Counted from the stretch's first letter, positions 24,148 through 32,500 are shown. The stretch is DNA of 36,854 nt from Candidatus Rokuibacteriota bacterium (GCA_003221615.1 QHSQ01000130.1:1-36854), one strand, 5' to 3'. Program-made: numbers and translations. The notes: generated by a model from the sequence alone, not told the origin.

Positions 24148-25475
24148 GGCCGGGTCGTAAGGGTTTGGAGCCGGTCCCGGCTCGCGCCTGCCTCGTGCTC
24201 GTCCTCGCGCTGCTCACCATTCCCGTCGTGGCATCGGCCGCGCCCGCTCCGGTCGCGACGATCGAGATCGAGGGCGTGATCAGCCCGGTCACCCTGCGTC
24301 TCGTCGGCATCGCCATCGAGCGCGCCCAGGCCGAGCGGGCGCAGGCGCTCGTGATCCAGCTCGACACACCCGGTGGCCTCGAGCGCTCGATGCGCGCGAT
24401 CGTCCAGCGCATGATGAACGCCGAGGTCCCCGTCGTCGTCTACGTCGCGCCCACCGGGGCCCGCGCGGCCTCGGCCGGTGTCTTCATCACGATGGCGGCG
24501 CACGTGGCCGCCATGGCGCCGGCCACCAACATCGGCGCGGCCTCGCCCGTCGCGCTCGGCGGCGGCGCCGACAAGACGATGATGAAGAAGGTCGAAAACG
24601 ACGCGGCCGCGTTCATCCGCACCGTGGCGCTCGAGCGCGGGCGCAACGCGGACTGGGCCGAGAAGGCCGTGCGCGAGGCCGTGGCGATCACCGAGCGCGA
24701 AGCGCTCAAGCTCAAGGTGATCGACCTGGTCGCCGATTCCGTTCCCGACCTGCTCGAGAAGATCGACGGCCGCACGATCAAGCTACCGAAGGGCACGGTG
24801 ACGCTCGCCACGAAGGGCGCGCCGGTGCGGCCGATCGAGATCGGCTTTCGCGACCGGTTCCTGAACATCATCACCGACCCCAACGTGGCCTACGTCCTCA
24901 TGATGCTCGGCATGCTCGGTCTCTTCTTCGAGCTCTCGAACCCGGGCGTGATCCTGCCCGGCGTCATCGGCGGGATCTCGCTCATCCTGGCGTTCTTCGC
25001 CTTTCAGAGCCTGCCGATCAACTACGCCGGCCTGCTTCTGATCCTGTTCGGCATCGTGCTCCTGGTGGCCGAGATCAAGATCGTGAGCCACGGCATCCTG
25101 GCGATCGGCGGCATCGTCTCGATGGCGCTCGGCTCGCTGATGCTCTTCGACGCGCCCGAGGTCGGCTTCCGTGTGAGCTGGTGGGTGATCGTGCCGACGG
25201 TGGGCGCGATGGCCGGCCTCTTCCTGTTCGTCGTGGCGGCCGGCGTGCGCGCGCTCGGGCGCCCGCCGGCGACCGGGGCCGAAGGGCTCGTCGGCAAGAC
25301 CGCCACCGTGCGCGAGCGTCTGGGGCCCGAAGGCCAGGTGATGGTCTCGGGCGAGATCTGGCGCGCCGTCGCCGAGGGCGAGCCCCTCGAGCCCGGGGCG
25401 CAGGTGCGGATCGTCGCGGTGGACGGGCTGACGCTGAAGGTCGCGAAAGCGGAGGCCAAGGGAGGAGTCGCATGA
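24144..25475 (+). CDS. nfeD: NfeD-type membrane serine protease (ClpP class)
   Basis: 443 residues. A signal peptide covers about 1-34 ([20 protein letters not shown]). A ClpP-like protease domain follows, with S110 in AASAGVF as the expected nucleophile and QLDTPGGL as the substrate-binding strand. Four or five membrane helices lie between about 245 and 370, and a soluble OB-fold NfeD domain closes the protein ([23 protein letters not shown]). Such proteases cleave stomatin homologues; the slipin gene starts within the stop codon, which supports a working pair. Confidence 0.9.
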   Translation: MRPGRKGLEPVPARACLVLVLALLTIPVVASAAPAPVATIEIEGVISPVTLRLVGIAIERAQAERAQALVIQLDTPGGLERSMRAIVQRMMNAEVPVVVYVAPTGARAASAGVFITMAAHVAAMAPATNIGAASPVALGGGADKTMMKKVENDAAAFIRTVALERGRNADWAEKAVREAVAITEREALKLKVIDLVADSVPDLLEKIDGRTIKLPKGTVTLATKGAPVRPIEIGFRDRFLNIITDPNVAYVLMMLGMLGLFFELSNPGVILPGVIGGISLILAFFAFQSLPINYAGLLLILFGIVLLVAEIKIVSHGILAIGGIVSMALGSLMLFDAPEVGFRVSWWVIVPTVGAMAGLFLFVVAAGVRALGRPPATGAEGLVGKTATVRERLGPEGQVMVSGEIWRAVAEGEPLEPGAQVRIVAVDGLTLKVAKAEAKGGVA

Positions 25476-26278
25476 ACAACATGGACGCCTTGCTGCTCAT
25501 CGTCGTCATCCTCGTGGCGCTCTTCTTCATCGGCTCCTTCGCGCGCATTCTCCGCGAATACGAGCGCGCCGTGATCTTTCGTCTGGGCCGCAGCACCCGG
25601 GCCATCCTGAACCCGGGCGGGCAGGGCAACGGGCCGGGGCTCGTCCTCTTGATTCCCCTCATCGACAAGATGGTGAAGGTGAGCCTGCAGACCGTCGCCC
25701 TCGACGTGGCCCCGCAAGACGTCATCACGCGGGACAACGTGTCGCTCAAGGTGAGCGCCGTGATCTACTTCCGCGTGGTCGACCCCGAGCGGGCGATCGT
25801 CGCCGTGCAGGACTATCTGTACGCGACCTCGCAGATCGCCCAGACGACCCTGCGCAGCGTGCTCGGTCAGGTCGAGCTGGACGATCTGCTGTCGGCCCGC
25901 GACAAGATCAACCAGCAGCTCCAGCGGATCATCGACGAGCACACGGAGCCCTGGGGCATCAAGGTGGCGACCGTCGAGGTCAAGCAGATCGACCTGCCCC
26001 AGGACATGCAGCGCGCCATGGCCAAGCAGGCCGAGGCCGAGCGCGAGCGCCGGGCCAAGGTCATCAACGCCGACGGCGAGTTCCAGGCCGCGGCGAAGCT
26101 GTCCGAGGCCGCCGAGGTGCTCACGCGGCATCCGATCGCCGTCCAGCTGCGGTATCTGCAGACCATGCGCGAGATCGCCTCCGAGCGGTCCACGACGACC
26201 TTCTTCCCGCTGCCGCTGGATCTTTTCGGCCCGTTGCTCCAGGCCTTCAACAAGGGTGGGGACGGCTCCAAGGCCTGA
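25472..26278 (+). CDS. Slipin/stomatin-like SPFH membrane protein
   Basis: 268 residues. One N-terminal membrane helix (about 4-24) is followed by the SPFH/band-7 domain: [51 protein letters not shown] and [17 protein letters not shown]. The C-terminal half is a charged coiled-coil helix ([20 protein letters not shown]). Slipins form ring-like membrane scaffolds and are encoded beside NfeD proteases; here the ATG overlaps the nfeD stop, with GGAGG at 25461. Confidence 0.92.
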   Translation: MNNMDALLLIVVILVALFFIGSFARILREYERAVIFRLGRSTRAILNPGGQGNGPGLVLLIPLIDKMVKVSLQTVALDVAPQDVITRDNVSLKVSAVIYFRVVDPERAIVAVQDYLYATSQIAQTTLRSVLGQVELDDLLSARDKINQQLQRIIDEHTEPWGIKVATVEVKQIDLPQDMQRAMAKQAEAERERRAKVINADGEFQAAAKLSEAAEVLTRHPIAVQLRYLQTMREIASERSTTTFFPLPLDLFGPLLQAFNKGGDGSKA

Positions 26279-26280
26279 TG

Positions 26281-26286
26281 TAAAAT
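26281..26286 (+). promoter_or_regulatory. Candidate -10 element (TAAAAT) of tRNA-Ala
   Basis: TAAAAT matches five of six consensus bases, directly after the slipin stop and 25 bases before the mature tRNA 5' end, leaving a leader of about 19 bases. No convincing -35 was found. Confidence 0.4.
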
Positions 26287-26311
26287 AGCGTTCGCCTCGG
26301 TTGGTGGTCTC

Positions 26312-26387
26312 GGGGGGTTAGCTCAGTTGGGAGAGCGCGGCGTTCGCAACGCCGAGGTCGAGGGTTCGAATCCCTTACCCTCCACCA
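26312..26387 (+). tRNA. tRNA-Ala (anticodon CGC)
   Basis: The 76 bases fold into a complete cloverleaf. The acceptor stem GGGGGGT pairs with ACCCTCC and has the G3-U70 wobble that marks alanine tRNAs. The D arm is GCTC/GAGC, the anticodon arm CGGCG-TTCGCAA-CGCCG gives anticodon CGC (codon GCG), and the T arm is GAGGG-TTCGAAT-CCCTT. A discriminator A and an encoded CCA end the gene. Its last 22 bases serve as an integration site. Confidence 0.96.
26366..26387 (+). repeat. attL: 22-base direct repeat at the 3' end of tRNA-Ala
   Basis: Bases 26366-26387 (beginning TCGAATCCCTTACCC and ending in CCACCA) recur exactly at 32501-32522. They cover the T loop to the CCA end. A tyrosine integrase remnant begins about 65 bases downstream, the usual layout of an element inserted in a tRNA gene. 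Confidence 0.85.
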
Positions 26388-26452
26388 ACATCAAGAAGTA
26401 CAGCAGGTTAGGCCTTCTTCGTCGCGTGTGCTAATGCGAACTGCTACACGCG

Positions 26453-27362
26453 ATGGAGAGGGTCATGTCAAGATCGTGGCCGATGCTCATGCTTCGAGGC
26501 AGCACGTACTACTACCACCGGAACGTGCCCAAGCGGCTTCGTCCGCTCCTCGGTGGCAAGGCGCAGATTTGGAAGTCACTGCGGACCTCCGACCACGACG
26601 TAGCGAAGCTCCGGAGCCTCGAAGAAGGACAGCGTGTCGAGCGCCAGTTTCAGGCCCTCACGCTCCGCGCAAGTTCCGCACAGACTGACCCTGAATCCCT
26701 CGCCCGCCTCTACTCATCCCGCGCCGAGGCTGAGGACGCAGCGTGGCGAGCCAGGAGGAAAGTCGAGGATGACGAGCAGCTAGACGTTGAACTCGACGCA
26801 CTAACAAGCGCGGTCGATGATCATGCTGCGGCCCTTCGTCTGCAGGACGTGAACCTCGTGTCCAAGCTCCTCGATGACGTGCTGATCTGAGAACGGACTC
26901 ACCATCCCCGCGTATCGTCGCCGCGAGTTCGCCTTGGCACTACTTCACGCTCGCCTCAAGACGCTTGAGGTTGGGGTGAAACGGACCAAAGGGGAGATCG
27001 CGGGTGAGCGCCAGGAGGAGCAAGGCATCACCGTGGACGGACTGCTCGATGCGTACCTGGCTGAGCGGAAGCTCGGCTCGAAGTCGGAGTTCGAGGTTCG
27101 TGCTGCCTTCCGACGCTTCACTGCCATCGTGGGCGGGGACAAGCCGGCTCGTGAGGTCTCGAAGGCAGACTGTCGCGCCTACAAGAGTTCGCTGCTGGCC
27201 GCGCCGTCGAATCGCTCACTGTCCAAGGACGGCAGACTCTCTCCGGTGTCGGTGAAGAAGCTCCTCGGTATCTGCGCCACGGTGTTCCGGTATGGCGTGG
27301 GGCAGGGGCATCTTGATACCAACCCGTTCGAGGGAATCACCCGCGTCGTTCGAGGGGTTTGA
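26453..27362 (+). pseudogene. int: Tyrosine-type integrase, frameshifted and truncated
   Basis: The first frame (26453-26890) has the N-terminal integrase domain: LRGSTYYYHRNVPKRLRPLLGG is the start seen in DUF6538-type site-specific recombinases. It stops at 26890. The same protein continues in another frame with SENGLTIPAYRRREFALALLHARL from about 26886, then from 26934 the SAM-like core-binding domain (TVDGLLDAYLAERK ... VSVKKLLGICATVFRYGVGQGHLDTNPFEGI) to a stop at 27362. A further short piece (SYRAAELGAF) is readable in a third frame at about 27363. The catalytic domain with R-HxxR-Y is absent. One base change restores the first frameshift, but the missing domain does not return. Confidence 0.82.
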
Positions 27363-27734
27363 GCTACCGTGCGGCAGAGCTTGGCGCCTTTCGGGACGTT
27401 GCCTTTCACGATGCAACGGGAACAACAAGAAGGAGCACAGGATTTTCAGTCCTGGAACACGAGACGTGGAAGTAGGCAGAAATCCTTGCCGTGCAATCGG
27501 GAGTTATCTGGTCATCGTGCGCTGGAGTGTTCTGGAATGATCAGGAATGCGCTCCTGACGGGCACATTTGGGGCACACTCGGCCTTCACTGAAGGTCCTC
27601 GACCCCAGGCCACTCTCAAGATGACGCCCGGGCGTGGGTCGTTGCTTGGGATTCATTTAGGACCAGAGGCGAGTCATCCATTGGCTTACCAAAACTCACG
27701 CAAGAACTTGTAACTCCACCTCCGCCCTCTCCCG
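27363..27734. other. Gene-free stretch after the integrase remnant
   Basis: 372 bases with no convincing gene. A short stretch from 27363 continues the integrase in another frame for about 35 codons and is then lost. A small stem, AGGATTTTCAGTCCT near 27437-27451, looks like an anticodon arm but has no tRNA around it. The rest gives no family similarity. Confidence 0.6.
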
Positions 27735-28601
27735 TTACGCAACGACCGTCTGGACCAGCAGCGCAGAGGTCGCCGACAAATCCGCGCTGACGAGCTCGTA
27801 GCAGGGGCGGGCCGCCGTGATCCGTACCGCGCCGTCGAGACCGTCGCGCGCGTGCGCGAGGGGATTGAGGGCGTTCGCATAGAGGCGAGCGCCAGCCTCG
27901 GCCGTGGTGAGTCGTCGAATCGCCGGCCGCGATGCGTCGGGATTGTAGTGCACGAAGACGACAGCCCCGAGCGGGGCCGGAGCTTTGCCGATGCTGCCCG
28001 GCACATCGCGTACGTGCAGGGTGCGCGAGGTCACGACGGTCCGTCGAGGCAACGGGTACGAACCCGGCGGCTCCCGCTTCAAGGCAAGCGTGCGCGGGTA
28101 GGGATGCACCTCGAGGGTGTCGAGGTCCACCGGCGCGAGCTCGTCGCTCAGAAATCCGAACCCATGATGAAGCAGGGCCCAGGTGAGCGTCGATTTCCCT
28201 CCGCCGGGCTGCGCGACGAGCATCACCGCCGCTCCACGCGTGAGCACCGCAGCATGCACGAAGTAGAGGTCGCGGCGGAGCTTTTGCAGCTCGACAGCGA
28301 TGTCTGCGTCGAACAGCGCGAGGAACGTGCCGTCGTCCTGCGCCGTGAGCGCTGTTCGTCCCTGCCGCGTGATGTAGAACGCCGCGGCCGCGCCGTCCCG
28401 GCCGACGGCATAGTCGAGATCCACCGGGCCAGCGTCGCCTTGCATCTCACCATAGGCAGCGGCCACGAGGGCTTGCGTCGTGGACTCAGCGCAGCGCACG
28501 CGAACGCCTCGTCCCAGGACTCGGAGAGTAAGGAGGTGCTCGATTGCCTGCCTCGATGCGTGGTTAGTTTCGCGCGCGCTCCAACAGTCCGAGTTCGTCA
28601 A
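27735..28601 (-). CDS. HprK-related kinase (HprK-rel-A type)
   Basis: 288 residues from a TTG at 28601. The C-terminal half matches the HPr kinase/phosphorylase catalytic fold: H116 in YFVHAAVL, P-loop QPGGGKST at 131-138, and FLSDELAPVDL at 151-160 as the metal/Walker B region. The HPr-specific N-terminal domain and the phosphorylase motif of true HprK are missing, which fits the HprK-related kinases found with PqqD-like proteins. Related kinases phosphorylate lasso peptides. The proposed start overlaps pqqD-like by 38 bases; no other plausible start exists before the domain, so the true start may be non-standard. Substrate unknown. Confidence 0.82.
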   Translation of the reverse strand: MTNSDCWSARETNHASRQAIEHLLTLRVLGRGVRVRCAESTTQALVAAAYGEMQGDAGPVDLDYAVGRDGAAAAFYITRQGRTALTAQDDGTFLALFDADIAVELQKLRRDLYFVHAAVLTRGAAVMLVAQPGGGKSTLTWALLHHGFGFLSDELAPVDLDTLEVHPYPRTLALKREPPGSYPLPRRTVVTSRTLHVRDVPGSIGKAPAPLGAVVFVHYNPDASRPAIRRLTTAEAGARLYANALNPLAHARDGLDGAVRITAARPCYELVSADLSATSALLVQTVVA

Positions 28602-28839
28602 GTCGGCGGAGCGTCGCCTCGACGGCCTCGCGCGCGGCTTCGTGGTTCACGTCGAAGGCTCCGGTCAGCTCCTCTGCGATCTCCGCGACCGTTCGCTGAC
28701 CGTTGCACCGCTCCCAGATGAAGCTCGCCGTCGAATTGAGCTGATGTATCTGCTTCCCGCCGAGGTCGAGTACGACCATTTCCCCGGCGACGGCACGGAT
28801 GCTGATGTCGGACCGCTGCTTGGGATAGTCCACTGCCAT
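28564..28839 (-). CDS. PqqD-like peptide-chaperone/RRE protein
   Basis: 91 residues. The whole length fits the PqqD winged-helix fold: VLDLGGKQIHQLNSTASFIWERCNG, then TVAEIAEELTGAFDV and EAVEATLRRLDELGLLE. PqqD domains bind leader peptides of ribosomally made, modified peptides; in lasso pathways this is the B1 protein. It lies directly upstream of the HprK-like kinase and overlaps it, so they are one operon. TATTCT on this strand, five bases before the ATG, may be the -10 element. Confidence 0.85.
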   Translation of the reverse strand: MAVDYPKQRSDISIRAVAGEMVVLDLGGKQIHQLNSTASFIWERCNGQRTVAEIAEELTGAFDVNHEAAREAVEATLRRLDELGLLERARN

Positions 28840-28843
28840 GGCC

Positions 28844-28850
28844 TAGAATA
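28844..28850. promoter_or_regulatory. Overlapping divergent -10 elements
   Basis: TAGAATA reads TAGAAT on the plus strand (28844-28849) and TATTCT on the minus strand (28850-28845). It sits in the short gap between the pqqD-like gene (minus) and the nucleotidyltransferase gene (plus). A single near-symmetric element could start both transcripts. No -35 consensus was found on either side. Confidence 0.4.
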
Positions 28851-28905
28851 GTTTGCCGGCCGCCTCCATGGCAGCCGGGAGGGGAACATTTCGACCACCC
28901 CGTCG

Positions 28906-30009
28906 TTGAAGCTCTTGCTCCGGGCCGCGGCGGACGACCGCACCGACCTGGTTCTCGGCCAGTTCCGTCCGGCGCAGATTCGCTGGGCCGTCGACTCCGG
29001 CCTGGGGCCGCTGCTGCGGCGCGCGACGGCTGGCGACCCGGAGGCGCGGAAGTCGCCGCTCTGGCCACTTGTGGAGAGCGCCGACCTGACCGCCCGGGTA
29101 ATGGCCGGCGAGCGGCTGGACGCCGCGGACGAGATGATCTGGGCCTGCGAAGGACGAACCCCGCCCCTGACGCTTCTCAAGGGCATCTCCATTTGCGAGC
29201 AGTTTTACCCCGAGCCCCACCTGCGACCCATGGGTGACGTCGACGTCCTGTCGGAGCCCACCACCGCACAGATCGTCGAAGGGCACCTGCTCGAGCTCGG
29301 CTACCGTCGTACGTCGGAATATCCGCCGGAGTTCTACGAAACCCATCATCACCTGACCCCATTGTTTCACGCTCGCAAGCGAGTCTGGGTGGAGATTCAT
29401 CGGGGTCTGTTTCCGGCGCGCAGCCGCGTAGGCTCGGAACGCGCCTTCAGCCTTGCGAACGTCGCGGAGGAGCTCCGACCATCGAGATTCCGGAATCGTC
29501 CCGTCAACCGCCTCAGCGACGAGCTGCAACTCGTGTACCTGGCTTCGCACTGGGCCTTTGGGCTCAGGCGTCTGGGGGGAATCGTCGGGATGCTCGATCT
29601 CGTCTATCTCCTCGGCAGAACACCCACGCTTCGGTGGGAGCGGATCTTCGAATGGCTCGACGGCTCGCTCGCGTCGACCTACGTGTACGTGCTGCTGTCC
29701 TACTTGAGCCGCCATCGTCTGATCGCGCTCGCGCCCGACGTCCTGCGGGAGCTATTCGCACGCCAGCGATCCTTCGGGCGCACGAATCTGAGAGTGCTCC
29801 ATGCGTTGCTCGACCGCTACGTCACCGAAGGGCGCGAGTTCGGCGTGCTTGTGAGCGCGCGGAACTTCGGGATCCTCTGGAAGGATCTCCAGTGGCCGAA
29901 CTCTCCGTCGGGCAACGTGCTCCGCGCCCTTCGGAGTCTGCGACCATCGCGAGCGTGGCTCAGGCGATCGCTAGGCGGAGCCGACCACCCGCGCCCGGCC
30001 CGGTCGTAA
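28906..30009 (+). CDS. Nucleotidyltransferase family protein (PF14907-like)
   Basis: 367 residues from a TTG at 28906. RPMGDVDVL (D111 and D113) is the metal-binding motif of polymerase-beta-type nucleotidyltransferases; LLKGISICEQFY, HHLTPLFHARKRVWVEIHRGL and LVYLASHWAFGLRRLGGIVGMLDL match the family often found in capsule, exosortase and lasso-peptide loci. In one lasso pathway (pseudomycoidin) such a protein acts after an HprK-like kinase. The TTG is about 20 bases from GGGAGGGG (28877-28884); an in-frame ATT at 28888 is well spaced and may be the real start. It diverges from the kinase/PqqD operon. Confidence 0.82.
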   Translation: MKLLLRAAADDRTDLVLGQFRPAQIRWAVDSGLGPLLRRATAGDPEARKSPLWPLVESADLTARVMAGERLDAADEMIWACEGRTPPLTLLKGISICEQFYPEPHLRPMGDVDVLSEPTTAQIVEGHLLELGYRRTSEYPPEFYETHHHLTPLFHARKRVWVEIHRGLFPARSRVGSERAFSLANVAEELRPSRFRNRPVNRLSDELQLVYLASHWAFGLRRLGGIVGMLDLVYLLGRTPTLRWERIFEWLDGSLASTYVYVLLSYLSRHRLIALAPDVLRELFARQRSFGRTNLRVLHALLDRYVTEGREFGVLVSARNFGILWKDLQWPNSPSGNVLRALRSLRPSRAWLRRSLGGADHPRPARS

Positions 30010-30346
30010 GTCGCGCGCGTCGATCGTCTGCGATCGACGAGCTACGCACCGAAGATCGACCAAAAGCCGTGGTGATGACGACGTCGGCGGTGGTTCTCGG
30101 ACATTTCAAATTCTCGCCAGTGATTTCAGATTCGCGCCGCGAGCAGGTGTCGGTCAAGACTGAATGAGTTTGCACAGTACGGATACGTTTCGGGAAAACT
30201 CTTTTCCGGAACAAATCTTTGTTCGGAGACGATTCACGCTCACGTGAGTGTAGATCTGGCAGCCCGTAGTGTCCGAAAACTCATCCCAGCGTCAGGCCGC
30301 GCGGTGGTAGTAGCGCAACAGCCCGCCCAACCGCTCGTGGCATCGA
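30010..30346. other. Gene-poor stretch with insertion-sequence debris
   Basis: Apart from the hairpin at 30018-30039 and a transposase tail at 30292-30352, no gene is seen. A second perfect inverted repeat, GAACAAA-TC-TTTGTTC, lies at 30209-30224. Less GC-rich text such as GGACATTTCAAATTC near 30098 resembles insertion-sequence ends. Confidence 0.5.
30018..30039 (+). terminator. Perfect hairpin after the nucleotidyltransferase
   Basis: CGTCGATCG and CGATCGACG form a perfect 9-bp stem with the loop TCTG, nine bases after the stop codon. No T tract follows. It is the likely 3' end of the transcript. Confidence 0.5.
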
Positions 30347-30352
30347 ATGTGG
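30292..30352 (-). pseudogene. C-terminal tail of a DDE transposase/integrase
   Basis: On the minus strand the last codons read HIRCHERLGGLLRYYHRAA and stop at 30294-30292. This ending is familiar from IS481/IS3-type integrase-core transposases. Directly after it, TGTCCGAAAACTCATCCC (plus strand, 30270-30287) could be the IS terminal repeat. The body of the gene is gone; 30353 onward is unrelated. Confidence 0.5.
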
Positions 30353-30580
30353 GTTCCGGCGAGATGTGGGATCGGGCACGTCGCCGTCGGGATGCACCGC
30401 CAAGGCTACGACCTCCAGCTGACCCAGTACGACGAGCAAGGCTGGCGCGCGACGTTCTACACGACCGGGATGGAGCACTCGCCCACGAGCGCGACCGGTA
30501 CCGGATGGGAGTGCACGCCGTGGCACGCGACGCAGCGGGCGGCGTGGGAGGCATTAAAGAAGGCCGCCACGAGTGGCTAG
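30347..30580 (+). CDS. Small hypothetical protein
   Basis: 77 codons; the ATG at 30347 lies in the transposase remnant, so the true start is more likely the ATG at 30392, giving 62 residues. The part from there (GYDLQLTQYDEQGWRATFYTTGMEHS ... TPWHATQRAAWEAL) looks like a compact alpha/beta domain with strong third-position GC and no repeats. I do not recognise the family. The stop TAG shares CTAG at 30577-30580 with the stop of the convergent minus-strand gene. Its N-terminus may have been lost to the insertion. Confidence 0.5.
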   Translation: MWVPARCGIGHVAVGMHRQGYDLQLTQYDEQGWRATFYTTGMEHSPTSATGTGWECTPWHATQRAAWEALKKAATSG

Positions 30581-30957
30581 GTCAGGTGCCGGGAAGAAGA
30601 AGCCCGGCCCCGCGCCGCCTGCAACGCTGCGAAGCGAATGTCGAAGTGCGTCAGACACAGCCAGGCACCATTCAGGCCGACAATCCCTTCCTCCCGACAG
30701 CCTGGTTCGACGCATCGGGTAACGTCTTCCAGGCCCCCCACCGCGGCCCAGCCCGACGACTGGAGTTCACGCGTCACGTCACGATGGCGCCGCTCTACGT
30801 GGCGTCTATCAGACTGCGGTAGCGTTTGGCTTCTGCGCCGTTCACGCTCTCGACGGTCGAGGATTACCCTCACGACCCTTTCCTCATCGGCGACAGGTTT
30901 GATATGCATGTATGTCTTTGGCGCGGCGCGCGACACGATGAATAGCAAGTCTGCCAT
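30577..30957 (-). CDS. Hypothetical protein with a C-terminal Cys/His zinc-finger-like motif
   Basis: 126 residues. The ATG at 30957 is preceded by GGAGGTGATC, a full complement of the 16S 3' end; a GTG at 30963 overlaps that site and is less likely. The N-terminal part reads ADLLFIVSRAAPKTYMHIK, followed by a highly charged segment rich in Arg (VILDRRERERRRSQ ... DRRHVERRHRDVTRELQSSGW). The C-terminal 45 residues contain C-X4-C and WLCLTHFD, a likely zinc site. No function is known to me. The protein may be a fusion, since the region up to SSGW reads like a complete small protein. Confidence 0.65.
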   Translation of the reverse strand: MADLLFIVSRAAPKTYMHIKPVADEERVVRVILDRRERERRRSQTLPQSDRRHVERRHRDVTRELQSSGWAAVGGLEDVTRCVEPGCREEGIVGLNGAWLCLTHFDIRFAALQAARGRASSSRHLT

Positions 30958-31249
30958 GATCACCTCCGCTTACTTCTTCAACAGAAAGGAGGACGACGCC
31001 CGGGCAGCGCCCCCCCGAAGCGACAACAGGCGAGTTAGAGTGAGGTCAGGGTGAGGTCAGAAGACGCCGCGACCGGCGAGACGGAAGGCGAACACGCTGA
31101 ACCGTGGCCGATTTGCCAGGTGGCTCGTGCGATTCTCGGGGAGCCTGGCCCTCATGTTGACTGCGATATACAGACGCAAGAGCTCCCGAACAAGAAGGGC
31201 ATTCCCCGAATTGCCCCCGGGTAAACCCCTATAGTCGGTTCTTTTAGCT
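30958..31249. other. Intergenic stretch with a short tandem repeat and a weak small ORF
   Basis: GTGAGGTCAG occurs twice in tandem (31040-31049 and 31051-31060). From the second GTG, a 57-codon ORF runs to TAA at 31222-31224 with PWPICQVARAILGEPG inside. It has no Shine-Dalgarno and no recognised family, so I do not list it as a gene. Confidence 0.4.
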
Positions 31250-31336
31250 GTGAGACAAACCCGCAGTTTCCAACAGACGGTTTATTTAAGTGCGAAGCAC
31301 GTCTCTAGAGAGGTGCGAAGGCATACACTCGGGCGG

Positions 31337-31744
31337 ATCGCGATGATCCTGACCAAGTTCATCACCGATTACGAGATCTGCGCGCGTGGCCAGGCAGAGC
31401 GCGCCCTGTGGGCGCCCGCCCTGGATCGGCATATCGCGCTGTTCCAGCACGCCCCGCTACTCGCGGTCGCCGACGGCGGCTTCGCGTCTCGAAGTAATGA
31501 ACGCGCGGCAGCGGACCGCGGCGTCCGGCACGTCGTCCTGCCCCGCCAGCCTCGGGAGACGCGCTCGCGCGCTGCGCGCGCAGCTTTGCGCTGGCGCACT
31601 GGCTGCGAAGGACGCATCAGCGCACTGAAACGTCGCCATGGACTGCGGCGGTGCCGCTACCGCGGCGCCAGCTGGATGCAGCGGTGGGTCGGGCTGGGAG
31701 TGCTCGCCAATGACCTGCTTGTGCTGGCCCGCGCGGGACCATGA
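31337..31744 (+). pseudogene. C-terminal fragment of a DDE transposase
   Basis: LRWRTGCEGRISALKRRHGLRRCRYRG followed by MQRWVGLGVLANDLLVL is the C-terminal signature of a large group of IS1182/ISNCY-like transposases, where the E of CEGRIS is the last catalytic acid. Upstream, APLLAVADGGFASRSNERAAADRGVRHVVLPRQP covers the second catalytic Asp strand. The N-terminal half and first Asp are missing, and the segment before LRWRTG is shorter than expected, which suggests another deletion. The open frame reaches back to 31250 but has no similarity there. Confidence 0.7.
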
Positions 31745-31917
31745 GCGACCTGGAACAGCCAGGGCACCGTGGAGAACAGGCGACATGGATGAAGTGAACG
31801 CGAGCCGGGCCGAATTGAGAGTTTTGGCCACTGCCAGAACCTCGATCCCGCACCGCCGCCGCTTGATGTCAGCGTTCATTTCTGCACCGGAAAGTAGTTA
31901 GACGCCAAGGAGACATC

Positions 31918-32370
31918 ATGACGGTCAAGCGTATGGACAACGTCGGCATCGTGGTAGAAGACATCGACGCCGCCATTGAGTTCTTCACCGAACTCGGCCT
32001 CGAGCTTGAGGGGCGCGCCCCAATCGAAGGAAACTGGGCAGATGGCGTCACTGGATTGCGCGACATGCGCGTCGAGATTGCCATGATGCGTACGCCGGAC
32101 GGTCACAGCCGGCTCGAGATGTCCCGATTCCTCGCGCCACCTGTGGTCGCCGATCACCGCAGCGCCCCGGTGAACGCTCTCGGTTACCTACGCGTCATGT
32201 TCACCGTGGAGGACATCGACGATACGCTCGCCCGGCTCGGCAAACGCGGCGCTGAGCTTGTCGGCGAAGTGGTCCAGTACGAAGACACGTATCGGCTCTG
32301 CTACATCCGGGGCCCCGAAGGAATTCTCATCGGGCTTGCCCAAGAGCTCGGGCAGCAGACTTCCCGATGA
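31918..32370 (+). CDS. VOC (glyoxalase/bleomycin-resistance) family protein
   Basis: 150 residues, two beta-alpha-beta-beta-beta modules. The first is MDNVGIVVEDIDAAIEFFTELGLEL to SRLEMSRF, the second GYLRVMFTVEDIDDTLARL to GPEGILIGLAQEL. Where many metal-dependent members have His (MDHVGI), this protein has Asn, and the second module has Arg in the matching strand; the glutamates remain. So it may bind metal differently or not at all. AAGGAG at 31906-31911 fits the ATG at 31918. It is the last gene before attR. Substrate unknown. Confidence 0.82.
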   Translation: MTVKRMDNVGIVVEDIDAAIEFFTELGLELEGRAPIEGNWADGVTGLRDMRVEIAMMRTPDGHSRLEMSRFLAPPVVADHRSAPVNALGYLRVMFTVEDIDDTLARLGKRGAELVGEVVQYEDTYRLCYIRGPEGILIGLAQELGQQTSR

Positions 32371-32500
32371 GCCGCCTCTCACCCCCACGTCCTGCCGAAA
32401 TTCCCCGTGCGCGTATTTGCGCCCGTCCTGCACCGTATGCCCGTTTTGACGGGGATAGCGCTCTCTAAATACCGAGGAGTTAATTAAGAGGTGGGACTGG

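Noticed and set aside
27437..27451. Anticodon-arm-like stem AGGATTTTCAGTCCT
   Set aside because: No other tRNA arms are found around it.
31051..31224. 57-codon ORF starting with GTG
   Set aside because: No Shine-Dalgarno, no family similarity, and it starts within a short tandem repeat.
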